Assembly (NCBI RefSeq): GCF_040939455.1 | Contig: NC_134129.1 | Span: 16,936,001-17,000,000, forward strand | Reading direction: 5' to 3' | Origin: Microcebus murinus | Lineage: Eukaryota > Chordata > Mammalia > Primates > Cheirogaleidae | DNA: 64,000 bases | Translations under genes and position numbers: made by a program | Notes under the pieces: generated by a model | Seen by the model: the letters and a program-made list of their open reading frames with translations, nothing else | What the model was told of the DNA's origin: nothing | The model's database searches: none | Part shown: one piece after another, positions 30,162-43,244 of the stretch | Position numbering within the stretch: position 1 is the first letter of the stretch | Layout of the letters: the number at the start of each line of letters is the position of its first letter

Positions 30162-33100
30162 GTCTGTGAGCCCCGCCACAGCCTGAGGCTGGAGGAGCGG
30201 GGGAGGCCGGGTCCCGCTGGTGGGGCCGCGGTGGGGTTGGCCGGCCGGCAGGGGCCCGGGGCGCGAGGGCCGGAGGAGGCCGGGCTCCGCGGGGCGGGGC
30301 GGGAGGAGCTGTCCGCAACCGAGGATGCTGGCGGAGGTTGGACCCCCAAGGCGGGAGCTCCCCGGCCCGAGATGGGGACCCAGCCGCGGCTCTGCCTGGC
30401 CTGGCTGTCCCTCGGCCAGGGGAGCAGGGGTCTCCGCCCGGAGGGGCTGGGAGGCGGCCGTGCCAGCCCGGAGCCTGCGCTGGGACGTGCCCTGCTCGGC
30501 TGCCAGCGAAGATGCAGATAAAAATAACCTCGGCCCCGGCCGGGAGGCTGCCCTGACCCCAGCCAAGAAATGGTCAGCTGTTGTCAGGGTGTCAGCTTGC
30601 GGCCACTCCTTGTTTCTGCCATCCCCGATACGCAGACGCCCCAGGTCTCCCGCTCCCACTTCGGGTTTTGGAGATTCAGTCCCCGGTATAAATCTGGTGC
30701 TTCCCAAACCTGCCTTGTCAACTTGGAACTTAGAATGGTTGAAAAGGCTTTTTCTCCCCCAAATCAGGCGCATGTAGATGCATATGTGTGTAAGTATATG
30801 TTTACACATATGTATACAATTGTTAGGGTGATGTATTATAATAAAAATGATTTTCACAGCCACTTTTTCTCCTTTTACTGTTTTTTTTCCTTGAAAAAAC
30901 TATGATGTGATAGTTTCTCTTGAAAAGTCTCATTCTTCAACATTATTGAAAAAAATTAGTAAAGTTGTGAACGTTCTGTTTGAACTTTGGAAGGAAAGAT
31001 TTTCTTAGGTAATTTTAACTGTTAGAGACCTATTAGATCTATGTCGCCAGAGGGCATTAAAAAAAGAGGTGAATAATCTGCCTTCAAGGAGCTTAAAGTC
31101 AAACAGCCAGATAAATGCAGAAAAATCAGCTAAAGACAATAGACAAGCTGCAGATTTGTAACAGTAAAATAAAATCTAAAGGGACAAGTGAAACTGAAAG
31201 GCTTGGAGTTGTTGAGATTAAAATCATTCCTCAGCCTTCGGGAGTTCTCTCCTATTTTATCAGCTTCTGTTTTAGATGATTCTTTTTCCACCTATAGCAT
31301 ACCTATTGATACTCTTGAAGTTCTGTTTTTGCTTTACACAAAATCTGGGCAATGTAATCCATTCCTCAATCTCCGCTTCAAATTTATGCTTTTATGTCTC
31401 CAGCCCTGAATTTAACTGAATTTTCCATAACTTTTCAGAATTGGACTATGTCATAGTCACTATTAAGAGGGTTTCAACCATCCGTTCACTTGGTTAACCT
31501 GCCCAGAAACTGAGTGATGATGTCACTGCACACAGCCAGTACATTCATGAGACTAGGAGAGTGAAAAAAGTAAAGTAACATCTTAGTGTTATTTTTAAAA
31601 TACACACCCCAGAAGAGGTTTGGGGAACCGTCTCAGGACTTCCTACCCCATACTTTAAAAAGTGCTGTTCTAGAATAATGTTAGCTTTAGTCAGTCAGTG
31701 GAGTTATAAGTAACAAACTGTGGCAAGCTTTCCAAGCTCTTTTCATGTAAATGAATACACACACACACACACACACACGCACACACAAACACACACAGTT
31801 GTCCCTCAGTATCTATGGGAGATCGGTTCTAGGACCCACCCCCCACAAATATGAAGATCCACAGATGTTCAAGTCCTTTATATAAAATGGTATAGTATTT
31901 GTATATAACCTGCTCACATCTTTCCGTACTTTAAATCATCTCTAAATTACTTATAATAACCTAATACAACGTAAATGCTATGTAAACAGTTGTCACACTG
32001 TATTTAGGGAATAATGACAAGGGGAAAAAGTCTGTACGTGATGAGTACAGAGGCAGTCATGCATTTTTTTTTCCCAAATATTTTCAGTCAGCAGTGGTTG
32101 AATGCATGGATGCAGAACCCACAGATATGGAGAGTAAACAAATTGGTTAATTACTAATAAAACCAAAATTGCCTACTGTAGGATATATATGATTATACTG
32201 CCCAGAAGTGAGCTGTACACTTTACTGACAGTAGAATTATTGAAAACAGAGAGGGAAAATATGTTACCAGTTAGTTGCACTAAAGATTCTATCTATAGTA
32301 ACTCTATAAGCACAGTCATGTCCTTACTGGAAGCCTGCAATTCAATGTGACTTGCAGGTTATTAGTGGAAAATATATCAGGAACCAGTTCGGCTTTCTTT
32401 AGTTATGAATTTGCGCTTAATAAATAAATGCATCAAAAAGAGGAGGGCACGCTTGTTCCATTACGTTGTGTTTTGTCTTTAGCAAAGTTCCAATGGTCCA
32501 GTAAAGAAGTCCATGCGTGAGAAGGCTGTTGAGAGGAGGAATGTTAACAAAGAGCACAACAGTAACTTTAAAGCCGGATACATTCCAATTGATGAAGATC
32601 GTCTCCATAAAACGGGATTGAGAGGAAGAAAGGGCAATTTGGCCATCTGCGTGATTATCCTCTTATTTATCCTCGCTGTCATTAATTTAATTGTGAGTAT
32701 ACAATACAGAATACTCTTTAATTACCACGGGGCATTTTTCATTGTTTTCCTGTGAAATCATGGATTTTATTTCTGTAATTTCTTTTGAGACAGTCTTATT
32801 TTCTGCTATTCTGTACATGTTTTCTCTCTTACTGAGTTTTAATGAATATATATTTAAAACCTAATATGCTAATATTTGCATATATTAATTTCATTTTGAA
32901 ACAATTGTTCATGGATTCTTCCCTTTAATGGACTTAACTTTTAAGAGGGGTAGAGTTGTGAGTCTCCCACTAGCTCAGTTAATAGAGCATGAGCCTCTTA
33001 AAAAGGGTAGAATCAACTCAATTTGAAGAGAACTTTGCCAAGATGATTTTATTGCTTTCCCCTCTCCCAAAAAGTAAAATCTTTTGTTTTCATTTAACTT

Positions 33101-36100
33101 TCTCTACATTTGTAGTGTGGCCTCCTCAGCTAGATTTTAAAAGTATGGCCGGGCGAGGTGACTTCACGCCTGTAGTCCTAGCACTCTGGGAGTTGAGGCA
33201 GGCAGATTGCTCAAGGTCAGGAATTCAAAACCAGCCTGAGCAAGAGCGAGACCACGTCTCTACTATAAATAGAAAGAAATTAATTGGCCCGCTAATATAT
33301 ATAGAAAAACTTAGCAGGGCCTGGTGGCGCATGCCTGTAGTCCCAGCTGCTTGGGAGGCTGAGGCAGGAGGATTGATTGAGCCCAGGAGTTTGGGGTTGC
33401 TGTGAGCTAGGCTAACGCCACGGCACTCACTCTAACCTGGGCAACAAAGCAAGATTGTCTCAAAAAAAAAAAAAAAAAAAAGATTTTAAAATTATAAACC
33501 CTTTGATGGCAATAAATGGCTGTATCTTGTAGTCCTGAATCCCAGTTTTCAAGGAATGCAAGCTGGTTCACACAAAAGTGCTGAGGACTTGATAAGTTGC
33601 CTTTTCCAAAGATATTAGTATTTGCTTTTTTAAAGAAGAAGCCCTTTTAATTTGAGGTTGTAACTATCTGAGGGTTGAATTTAAAATACTCTGGCATGTG
33701 TGTAGACAGGTATTTTCAGAGAAAGTGATAATTGGTACACCCAAAATTGATCATGAACATGATCTGCAGCAGTTTTAAAGTGATTCTTTTTTATTTTCTA
33801 CTTCTAATGCCCTCAAGCCAGTGCTTTTGTATTTTATGTACATGCAAAGCGTTTGTGTCTACTTATTCACTTAAATCAAAAAGAGCTGATATTATATATT
33901 TCATAGTAGGTAGCTTTACTTAGAGCAAAGATTCTGAGTATATTTTATCTTATAATTTATTCTATTGGAGACACCTGGTCAAGATGGAAGAACAGGGACA
34001 TTTTTATCCTCTTGTCTAAAAAGCTCATCCCAAAGTGACAATGTCAATAAACAGAAATATCATTGAAGAAAATAGGAAGCAACTGAAATCCTAAACCATA
34101 ATACACGAAGACAAAAACTAGGAGGAAGAATGGCAAATAACTTATCACAAGGAGAAACTGCTTGTGTGTGTGTGTTGGAGAGTGAGTTGCCAGATCCTAA
34201 AAAGCCTCAGGAATATCTTGAAAAGCAAGAGTGAGGCAGGAACCAAAAACAGAGAACTTGTTTGAAAAACCTATATAAGGAGCAGTGATATCCCTTCCAG
34301 CCAGCCGTTTAGACAACCACCTCTCCTACCCCACACAAAACCAGAGTCTCTTCACACACTGGACCAGAGAGGGCTCTTTCTGCTTGAGGTTGGGACTCAT
34401 AGAACATTTTATTGAGAGATTTTACAGAAGTGTTGGAGGATTTGAGATTTAGTTAGATTTTCGAAGAAACTAAGCAAATTGAAAAAAAAAAATTATTAAA
34501 CTCAGAGAGAGACAAAGTACAGGAAATGATACAGTATTTGGCCATCATAATACAGTATTCGGTTTAGCAGTGAACAATATTTACATGGTCCTAATACTGA
34601 AGATATTGAACATGAATTTAACCAAAACTTGAGATTGGAGTTGGGAGAGAAAAGAGGTATAAATGAACTAAAATTCTTACCTGCTAATTACCTGCTAATT
34701 CTTACTGCTAAAATAGGAAATTAGCAAATAAAACCTAAAATTGGCGAATGAAGGAATGATAGTATAAGTATATTACTTGGAAATATGGTGATAAATTCTA
34801 GACAAAATAGCTAAAATTGTTGAAAGTTGTTGTCCCTGGGAACGAGATATGGAGAGGGTAGAAGAAATAAGAGACTGTCCTTTTTTCATAATAGACGCTT
34901 TAGCATATTTTGACTTTTAGCTATTTGCATGTAATACCTTGAGGAAAATAAAACTGGTTTTGTTTATAGGTGGAAAACCAACTGATATGTTCATCTCACC
35001 CGATTAAACGTTTTAGGAGGTTTTTAATGTTTTGGCAATGATGTCTTCTATTTATTTTCCCATTCTGTTAAGTGTATGCAGCTTATTAACAGTGGGTTTG
35101 TGTTCTTTTTCAGATAACACTTGTGATCTGGGCTGTGATTCGCATTGGACCAAATGGCTGTGACAGCATGGAGTTTCACGAAAGTGGTCTGCTTCGATTT
35201 AAGCAAGTATCTGACATGGGAGTCATACACCCTCTTTATAAGAGCACAGTAGGCGGAAGGCGGAATGAAAATTTGGTAATCACTGGCAACAACCAGCCCG
35301 TAAGTTCCCTCCTTAGCTGCAATATTGTGTGAATGGAGAGGGCATTAGAGAAAAACTCTATGCAAAAACCTAGAGTAGATTATGGGAAATAGACATTTTT
35401 TCCTTTAGAGAAAACTAATATATTTATGAATATTTTAAAAATACATTCACAAATATGAAATGTTTGATAATGCTGTTGGTTTTATAACCTATGAAAGTTA
35501 GATGCTTTCTTAATATTCTGGATTTTGTTCAGTGGTAGCATTTTCTGTGACAGATGTGATTAATATGAGAATATATAGGTTACTCTTTTCTCGTCCGTAG
35601 AAGGAAGCCATTAAGGAAGCACCTTCCCAGGTTAGAAGAGCCTGTATTTTGGGGGGAAATCTGGAAGAGAATATGCCAGTCTAGTCAGTGGCAGCCCATG
35701 CCAACAGGCTGCTATATCACAGGTTTTCAACTGAATAAAACCTCAAGGAGATATTACCACCACCACCACTGCCCATCTCAGACCTTGGACTGTGTTCCCC
35801 AATACCCATGTATTAGTGCAGAGCAGTACAAGCAAAGAAATAATTGAAAGCAAAGTAGTTGAAGTTAGTCTATTATTGTAGTTTTTAAAATAGTGCTTTA
35901 TAACGTTCTTTATCATGTTCTTAATGAATTTTGGTTGCAGTATTCCTTGAAAATGTATTCACAATAAAGTGTTTTTCTGAAGATTGTTTTTCAGCAAGGG
36001 ACAACAAAACTCAGTGTAGAAAAGAACAAAACCTCTATTACAAGTGACATTGGTATGCAGTTTTTTGACCCAAGAACTCAAAATATCTTGTTCAGCACAG

Positions 36101-39100
36101 ACTACGAAACTCATGAGTTTCATTTGCCAAGTGGAGTGAAAAGTTTGAATGTTCAAAAAGCATCTACTGAAAGGGTATGATTTATTTTCTTTGCTTTACT
36201 AATGGAGAGCATTATTGTCTAAAGCTATAAAGTGGGAGGAGAGTTTTACTATTTCATAGTGGTATGAAAGAATATATTCCAGGACACTGGAAAGAATTAG
36301 TTCTAGATCTATCATTAACTAGCTTGCGTGACCATTGTCAAGTCATCTCTCTTTATCTCAATTTCTACTTCTATAAAACCTGAATGAAAACACCATGCCT
36401 TCCATAGCTCATGGTGGAAACTCCTATTTCTCTCTCTTTGATAACAATTCTCACATTAATTTAGAATTTATTTTCAGTACTTTTTTTTTTTTAATTTTCA
36501 GATTACCAGCAACGCTACCAGTGATTTAAATATAAAAGTTGATGGGCGTGCCATTGTGCGTGGAAATGAAGGAGTATTCATTATGGGCAAAACCATCGAG
36601 TTTCACATGGGTGGCAATATGGAGTTTAAGGCTGTGAGTATTTTTTTTTTTAAGTTTAAGAGAATTCCTAGGTTCTTAGATACATAAATTCATATGTGGA
36701 ATAGCACGCAATTATGCAAACTGATGTAGTTGTATATTTTTTGACATGGAAAGAATTTCAAAATGGATTGTGAAAGTAAGTTACAAGATAATTTGCAAAA
36801 TATATCATTTTTATTTTTCAGAACATATGCATGTTTATAAAAATCTGGAAGGATATGTTAAAATGTCAACAATATTTAGCTATGGATAGCAGATAACATG
36901 ATTTCATTTTATTTTTACTTCTGTTAGCACGTATTTTTTTTTTTTTGTATAATGATCACTTGTATTATTTTTTAGAAGGCTAAAAAAAAAACCTCTAAAA
37001 GAGAGTTCTGGAAAATCAAAGTAAGTATATATGCCCTGAAGTTGTTGTTTTTAATTAAACATTTTCATAGTCCTTCTTGAGTTTTATATCCATCGATGTG
37101 AAAAAAAGCAATTATTAGCAAATGTATTTTATTTAGATATGTTTATTAAGAATATATTTTTAATTTGTTATTAATTATAAAGGAAAAAGACTTTTGCCTT
37201 TATGGTGGCTTTGAAAGTGAAGTTTTCTTGTGCTTTGCAACTTTTATCTGAACTTTAACAGGTATCGTATATCATGTAAGGAAGCCATAAGTCTAAAAAC
37301 ATTTTTTTTTTTTTGGCTCACAATTCTGGTCCAAACATATTTATTCAAAATTACTTTGGGCACCTACAATATCCTGTTGAACTAAAGCTAATTAAATTTG
37401 TCTTACCAAGCATTACATGACAAACATAAACTTAAACCTGAGGACTTATATATATATAATTCTTTCCTTTTCTAGAAAATTTAATTTCACAGTTCTTAAA
37501 AAAATAATCTTTAAAAAATTAGTTGTTTCACATTCATAAACAGCTTTTCCCCCCTAAAGCACATAATCCCATCTCTAAATAAAGATTAACATAGAATATA
37601 ATTCTTGCCAGAGACTCAGTCACAGTACCGAGTAGGTTTTACGTGTATCGTGGTAGGAAACCATTCTTCTAAGAGAGCTAGCTGTATTGAAGGATGGCCA
37701 CAGAAGGACTGTTTTTCTCTCTACTAGAAAGTCAAAGAAGCAAGAGATGTGAGAGATTTGTACACAGACCACTAGCAAGTTGACCTAAATGCTTTAATTT
37801 CTCTCCTTGCAAATTCTTGTCCCGTTTCACCTTGTTAATGTGACAAATATTAAAGTACTTCGAAACATACATATCCGTTATTCCACTGATACAAAGTTAA
37901 GCAAAAGAAGCCAGTTTTAAAAAGATAATTAGCTTTATAATTAAGTTAACATTAGTGGTTGGTTTTTAAAGTGTATCAGCTAATCCTTATAAATAATTTT
38001 ATCAAGTAAAGTGCTTTCTTTTCAAAAAGCCGCTTAGGAAACAATTTAAAGAAAGTGAAATTAAATGAGCACAAGATGGCAGGCAGCATTGGAACAAAAT
38101 CTGCAAACTGGTCCCTTAAGAAGTACTGTGTTTTTATCCCATATAGTACTACTACACAATCAGCCATTTCTACTACTTTGTAACCAACTTCCTTTCTTTG
38201 CTTTAAATGCCCTCGATAAGCTGATAACTCCAACATTTGGAATTCCTGTTTTAACCTTTCCCTTGAACTAAGATTCACATATCCAACTGCCTGCTTACCT
38301 TCTCCACTTCAGTGTCCGATAGGTATCTCAAACTTAGTAAGTTTAAAAGCTCCATGTCCTCCCTTCCCTGCAAACACGCATTTCCTTCTGTGTTCCTGTT
38401 CTGCTACTGACACCCATCCGTTCATCAGCAAAACTTCCGGCTCCACCTTGGGAGGCTGCACAGAGTGCGGCAGCTTCTCACCAGTTCCGCCGTCACCCCC
38501 TGCCTGGACTGCTGGGCTGCGCGTCTTCCTGCCCGGTCTTCCTGCTGCCGTCCTGTCCCCCTGCAGTCAGTTCTCTACCCGGCAGCCAGAGCGATCCTTT
38601 CAAAAAGATCACGTCACGTCCCTATTCACGAACCTCCAAATGGCTTCCCATCTAATTTGGAATAAAATGTGAAGTCCATTGCCTGGCCTTACACGTCTTG
38701 TCCCTAGTTATTTCCTGTACTCCTCTCCCCCTCACCCTCTGTGCTTTGTCCCCATGGGCCTCTTAACAACTGTCCCTGGAATACCAGGCACATCTTTGCC
38801 TTGGGGCCTTTGCATGCGCCATTCTTGGAGTGCCCTTCCCCAGCCACCTGCACAGCTCACCTCATCCGCTCTCACCGACCTCCCGTGTGACACAGGATCC
38901 CTGCCTGGGCTCTCTCTACGGACCCTGCTTTATTTTTCCTCGTAGCACCGATCCCATCCGATGTCCTATTTTACTTGTTTAGTTGTTTAATGCCTCTACC
39001 GCATTAAAGTATCAACTCGATGAGAACTTGGACTTTGCCTATTTTATTTACTGCTGTATCCTCAGCCCCTACAACAGTGCCTGGCACATAGGAGGCACTT

Positions 39101-39930
39101 AATTCTTATTTGTTGAGTGAATGAAAGGAAGAAGGGGGGAGGAGGGGAGAGAGAGGCTTAGGAGTCCCTAAAAAGAAAGGATTTTAAGGACCTACAAGAA
39201 TGTTTCTAAAAAACATCAGGTTCGAAATAAAGAACATCCAGTCTGCTTCGAGTGCCTGGTCTTCAAAATTATGTGGTTTGAATCTTCATTTATTGTGTCA
39301 CAGAGACACTGGAAATTAAAATTAATTCCTTCCAGAAGAAAAAGTCTTTTCCTTCTCATCATCAACTTATCAATCAGTAACTTTGTTATAATTCTCTTAG
39401 GACTTAAATGAAAATGATCTGTAACTTTATGAAAATCAGCTTTATTATGTACTTAGGAATGTTGATATAATTTTAACTAATAATTGAGAGATGAATTGTG
39501 TTACAAGTTTGTTGATATACATTATGGGTTAAATAAGCTAAGAATCACTAGGCGAATCTTGGTGTCAGTTTTGTTTATTGTTTTTGCTGTTGTTTTGCCC
39601 ATGACTTTACTCTTTCTTACTGCCTTTTTTTATTACCAATATTCCACTAAGTTGTTTTTTTTTTATTGACTTTGTTGTATACTCATTCTTGGAGGTAAGT
39701 AAAGCATATGATTGTTCTCCTAACAGGAAAACAGCATCATCCTAAATGGGACTGTGGTGGTCAGCACCGCCCGGCTACCCGGTTCCTCCGGGGGAGACCA
39801 GCTGGGCGCCGGGGACTGGGTGCGCTACAAGCTCTGCGTGTGTGCCGACGGGACGCTCTTCAAGGTGCAAGTCACCGGCCAGAACATGGGCTGTCAGGTA
39901 TCCGACAACCCCTGTGGGAACACGCATTAG
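30129..39930 (+). CDS. SGCB: SGCB, beta-sarcoglycan, complete coding region
   Basis: Six coding exons (30129-30161, 32483-32692, 35114-35299, 35983-36174, 36502-36633 and 39727-39930) splice to exactly 318 residues, the human length. All five introns are phase 0 with GT-AG ends. The protein is type II: a basic cytoplasmic N-terminus, a membrane helix at about residues 64-88 (LAICVIILLFILAVINLI), then an extracellular domain. N-glycosylation motifs fall at Asn158 (NKT), Asn211 (NAT) and Asn258 (NGT). The conserved C-terminal cysteines are at 288, 290, 307 and 314 (LCVCADG, GCQ, NPCGNTH). By family knowledge it forms the sarcoglycan complex of the muscle sarcolemma with the alpha, gamma and delta subunits, and its loss causes limb-girdle muscular dystrophy in people. 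Nothing here looks broken. Confidence 0.98.
31757..31797. repeat. (CA)n microsatellite
   Basis: About 20 CA units with two interruptions, directly abutting a DNA transposon end. SGCB intron 1. Confidence 0.95.
31796..32140 (+). mobile_element. MER2/Tigger-like DNA transposon remnant
   Basis: It begins 'cagttgtccctcagtatcta' and contains 'cttatataaaatggtatagt' and 'aataatgacaaggggaaaaa', ending near 'ggatgcagaacccacagata'. This matches the known MER2-type Tc1/mariner MITE closely. It is non-coding and in SGCB intron 1. Confidence 0.75.
32483..32692 (+). CDS. SGCB: SGCB coding exon 2 (membrane helix)
   Basis: The acceptor is gtctttag and the donor ATT|gtgagt. It encodes residues 12-81, from QSSNGPVKKSM through the membrane segment to AVINLI. 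It differs from human at ERRNVNKE, where human has ERRSVNKE. Confidence 0.98.
32962..33020 (+). pseudogene. tRNA-Lys-like fragment
   Basis: 'ctagctcagttaatagagca' followed by 'tgagcctcttaa' matches the D-arm (A box) and anticodon-arm region of tRNA-Lys(CTT). The 3' half is shortened and only a rough B-box-like 'gggtagaatcaact' remains, so it cannot fold as a full tRNA. SGCB intron 2. Confidence 0.55.
33146..33481 (+). repeat. Alu-type SINE
   Basis: A full dimer in SGCB intron 2, with 'agattttaaaa' on both sides. Confidence 0.92.
33482..35113. other. SGCB: SGCB intron 2, remainder
   Basis: About 33965-34500 has the look of an old interspersed repeat ('acacctggtcaagatggaag'). The family is not assigned. 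Nothing else is recognised. Confidence 0.4.
35114..35299 (+). CDS. SGCB: SGCB coding exon 3
   Basis: The acceptor is ttttcag and the donor CCC|gtaagt. It encodes residues 82-143 from ITLVIWAVIRIGPNG to GNNQP, finishing the membrane segment and starting the extracellular domain. Confidence 0.98.
35983..36174 (+). CDS. SGCB: SGCB coding exon 4
   Basis: The acceptor is ttctgaag and the donor AGG|gtatga. It encodes residues 144-207 from IVFQQGTTKLSVEKNKTS to KASTER and carries the Asn158 glycosylation motif. The 'ttttcag' inside the exon at 35988-35994 is a decoy acceptor. Using it would remove four codons in frame. Confidence 0.97.
36502..36633 (+). CDS. SGCB: SGCB coding exon 5
   Basis: The acceptor is attttcag and the donor GCT|gtgagt. 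It encodes residues 208-251 from ITSNATSDLNIKVDG to HMGGNMEFKA, with Asn211 in NAT. It is in frame on both sides. Confidence 0.98.
36634..39726. other. SGCB: SGCB intron 5
   Basis: Carries an L1-type 3' remnant (about 36700-36960), an L2 3' region (about 38290-39125) and otherwise AT-rich sequence without recognised features. Confidence 0.6.
38290..39125 (+). repeat. L2 3' region
   Basis: A long, well kept copy: 'aatggcttcccatctaattt', 'tgccttggggcctttgcatg', 'acaacagtgcctggcacata' and a 'tgttgagtgaatgaa' end. Confidence 0.8.
39727..39930 (+). CDS. SGCB: SGCB coding exon 6 and stop
   Basis: The acceptor is cctaacag. It encodes ENSIILNGTVVVSTARLPGS and so on to NPCGNTH, then TAG at 39928. 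Its GC content is far higher than that of exons 2-5, and it holds the four-cysteine C-terminus. Confidence 0.98.
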   Translation, partial: ENSIILNGTVVVSTARLPGSSGGDQLGAGDWVRYKLCVCADGTLFKVQVTGQNMGCQVSDNPCGNTH

Positions 39931-40091
39931 AAGAACCCCAGAGGTCGTCAACATGTTCCTATCTTGACCTTTTTGTAAGAGTGTGCATGGAAATCATTAT
40001 TTTTACAGAGTTCGCAATAACTCATTGTAATTATTTGAACTGCAGAGCACTGCTGTATCTGTTACGTAGGCTCCCCGTATTTAAAATGTTC

Positions 40092-40482
<391 letters not shown>

Positions 40483-40934
40483 TTACTGTTCTCTAAAACA
40501 AGTGTGAGAAGTGAATAAAATCAAAATTAATTTTTAAATAAGTGTTTTTAAATTTCCACTGTCCCTTTTCTAAAGGATAAAGGGCTGAAGCGCTGTTTAG
40601 ATTCACTGTAAGCAAGCTTTCGGTGACTCTAGTGGGCATAGATGCACTTAAGATGTTAAAAGGTACACCCCCAGTGCTTCATGCTCTGCCTCTTGGCTTG
40701 TAACAGGAAAGACCGATTTCTAGTGCTTTCACTTTGAGCCATATTTTCACAAGCAAGTGAAGTCATTAAACAACTTTACGTATGTGAGATCAAAACTATG
40801 GTTTCCTAGTTTTGCATTAGGAAGAAAATATCCTGAATAGAATGTTTACTTGAAATAATGATGATAAATAATAAGTGTTCACAATGTGGTAGAAACTAAA
40901 ACACAATCTCAGCTTTAACTTTTAAGTAATAATG

Positions 40935-41190
40935 ATAGCTCTCATTTATTGAGCACCTTATTATACATCCTAGGCATTGTCCTAGGTGTTGCATGTATAA
41001 TATCTCTAATTCTCACCTGTAAGTAGGTGTTCTTATTACAGTTTTACCCATTAAGAAACTGACATCAGAAAAGTTAAGAAACTTGTCCAACATCCCATAG
41101 TTAAGTAGCAGATTGGGATTGGAATTCAGCTGTGACTGAACCCTAGAATGAATTCATGGTACCTGATTCCAAATGCCATGTTCTTTTCAT
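40935..41190 (+). repeat. MIR element in the SGCB 3' UTR
   Basis: 'ctcatttattgagcacctta' and 'aagaaacttgtccaacatcc' are MIR wording. Confidence 0.7.
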
Positions 41191-43238
41191 TATCTGCATT
41201 GACTTTTCAATTATTTAAAACTCTAGAAAGATGAGCAAAGATTAATTTCAGCTTACCTAAGAAGATAAGAATTAAAACAAGTATGCTTACTCTAGTTAAA
41301 AGAAAAATAAATCTCATGTCAGACAAAAAAAAAAAAAATCACTGTCAGAGTTTAAACTATTTTAAGCCAATACCAAAATCTTATACTACAGAAAGGTCAA
41401 ATTGGCCTACTTGTGAGTCACCCCGGTTTCCCAGCCGATGGGCCTTGGCACACTGGGGCACCCACGTGGTAAACAGGGGGTGCCAAGATGTTGACACCCA
41501 CAGCTCTGGGGCAACACAGTGGAAAGTGGGGAGGCCACAGGCCCAGACAAACTGCAGGCCGGGAACGGCGGGGTGGGTTTCGTGCAGCAGGCCACACAAA
41601 CGTGACCCTTTTTGACGTGTGGCAAGCCTGGAAAGTCAGTCAGGAAGCACTGGGCCAGGGAGTGCCAACGTAGGGGGTGACCTGAGGGATTTTTTAAGTA
41701 AGTGTAAGAGTTCGTCTTTGCTCCTGATACCACTCTCCCATTGTAGTTATTTACAGCCTCCAGCCAGTTGATTTTTCCTGTATTTCATATTTGGTTTGAA
41801 AGAGACATGGACCCCTAAGTAGTTTGCTGTAAAATAGGCGACAGAGCTGTATCCCGGGCTCTGCGTTCAAGTGTGACCGCCTTCTGCCAGGGTCACTTTG
41901 TGTAGATAAGACAATCAACCAAAAGAACAATTTGTATTCAGTATAGTCGCAGTTCTCTCTGAGAGAAAAACCAAATACCTTAGAGATCATGCAGTCATTA
42001 AATTATACTGAAATAAGGACTGACTGACTACCTAACCCTGAGCGCAGTTCTTAAATGAGAAGTGAGATTTATAACTTCAGAGTGCTATTATGAATAGTTG
42101 TAGTGATATTTGAACCCATTTGAGTATATTCAATATCATTTAATATCTGAACGATATTCAGAAAAAAATCGCTGGAATTTTCATTCAGATGCTCAGTATA
42201 TTATTGTTAAATTGTACATTCATTACTTGTCTATTCTATTTAGATTTGTTTTGAAAGTTTCTTTAAATAAATATTGTTACAAAAACTACAGAACACTATA
42301 TTACAAAGTATTATTTATTGAATTTAATCCATGGAAATACTCTATTTTTACTCCTCTTTGAGAGGTACTTGTGTTTTTGATACATCGCCATTAAGTGCTT
42401 TTGACATGAGAAGATATTTTCATGTTTTTATAAAACTGATTGTTAACAGATGTAGCATTTTAGGATACTTTACAGGTAGTCCTTGCTTTTTCACTGAAAT
42501 GTAAATCGGAAAGATTCCCTGGGAAACAGAACAAGATCAAAGCCATCCATTTTACCTGTGACCTGTTTTGATTAACAGAAAGCATCAACTACTCATTCTC
42601 GCCACCAGATGGCGCTTTTCTATAAACTGAAGTGCTAACTTTGCCTCTCCCTGCTGCTGTGTGTTCATCTCTGCACTGAGCACCAATAAAGCGAGTAGTA
42701 GCTTTGGGGGAGGTGACTGACAAAGATAGGACCCCGGAGAGGGGGTGCAGGTGCATGCTTATTTAAATGACCACAGTATTCTAGCAGTAGGTTGCAATGA
42801 CAAGGGGGACAAATGAAATAAATGCAAGGTTTTTTAGAGACTATCTAATGGGCAGCTATAGGAAAAACATAAAACAACACAAAACAAGGACTGCCTTTGC
42901 ATAGTCTGAAATATTTTAAAATATACTTATTTGTATTCTTTTTGCATTGTGAAAAAAAAACAACAAAATTTTGTGTGATAGTTTTGATGGTGCAAGGTAG
43001 AATTTCTACCTAGTTTTGAATGAATGTTTTTTTAAGGAGGTAAGAATGTTACGGTGCTAAACTTGCCAAGGAAGAGACCATTGAAATGCTGATAAATTTA
43101 GTAATCTTTTTCAACATGTTGAGGGGGCAAAGATTAAAGACAATGCCATATAAAAATAAAATTGTAAATCTGTTTCAGATAGCTAACTTGAGTTTCAGTT
43201 AATTCAGTGTGTAATACCTATTAATGACCTTTGTTTAC

Positions 43239-43244
43239 AATAAA
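43239..43244 (+). terminator. SGCB: Candidate SGCB polyadenylation signal
   Basis: AATAAA followed after about 25 bases by a T-rich 'ttccttttttaatgg' stretch. Confidence 0.65.

Larger units (their letters stand above)
29780..30560. promoter_or_regulatory. SGCB: CpG island promoter of SGCB
   Basis: A GC- and CpG-rich stretch spans exon 1 and about 350 bases upstream, with no TATA box near the ATG. Two recognisable motifs lie just before and at the start codon: an NRF-1 type palindrome and a YY1 type AAGATGGCGGC. Confidence 0.85.

Noticed and set aside
29973..30863. 296-codon minus-strand frame over SGCB exon 1
   Set aside because: CpG-rich DNA has few stops. No conserved protein is recognised and it is antisense to a clear promoter and exon.
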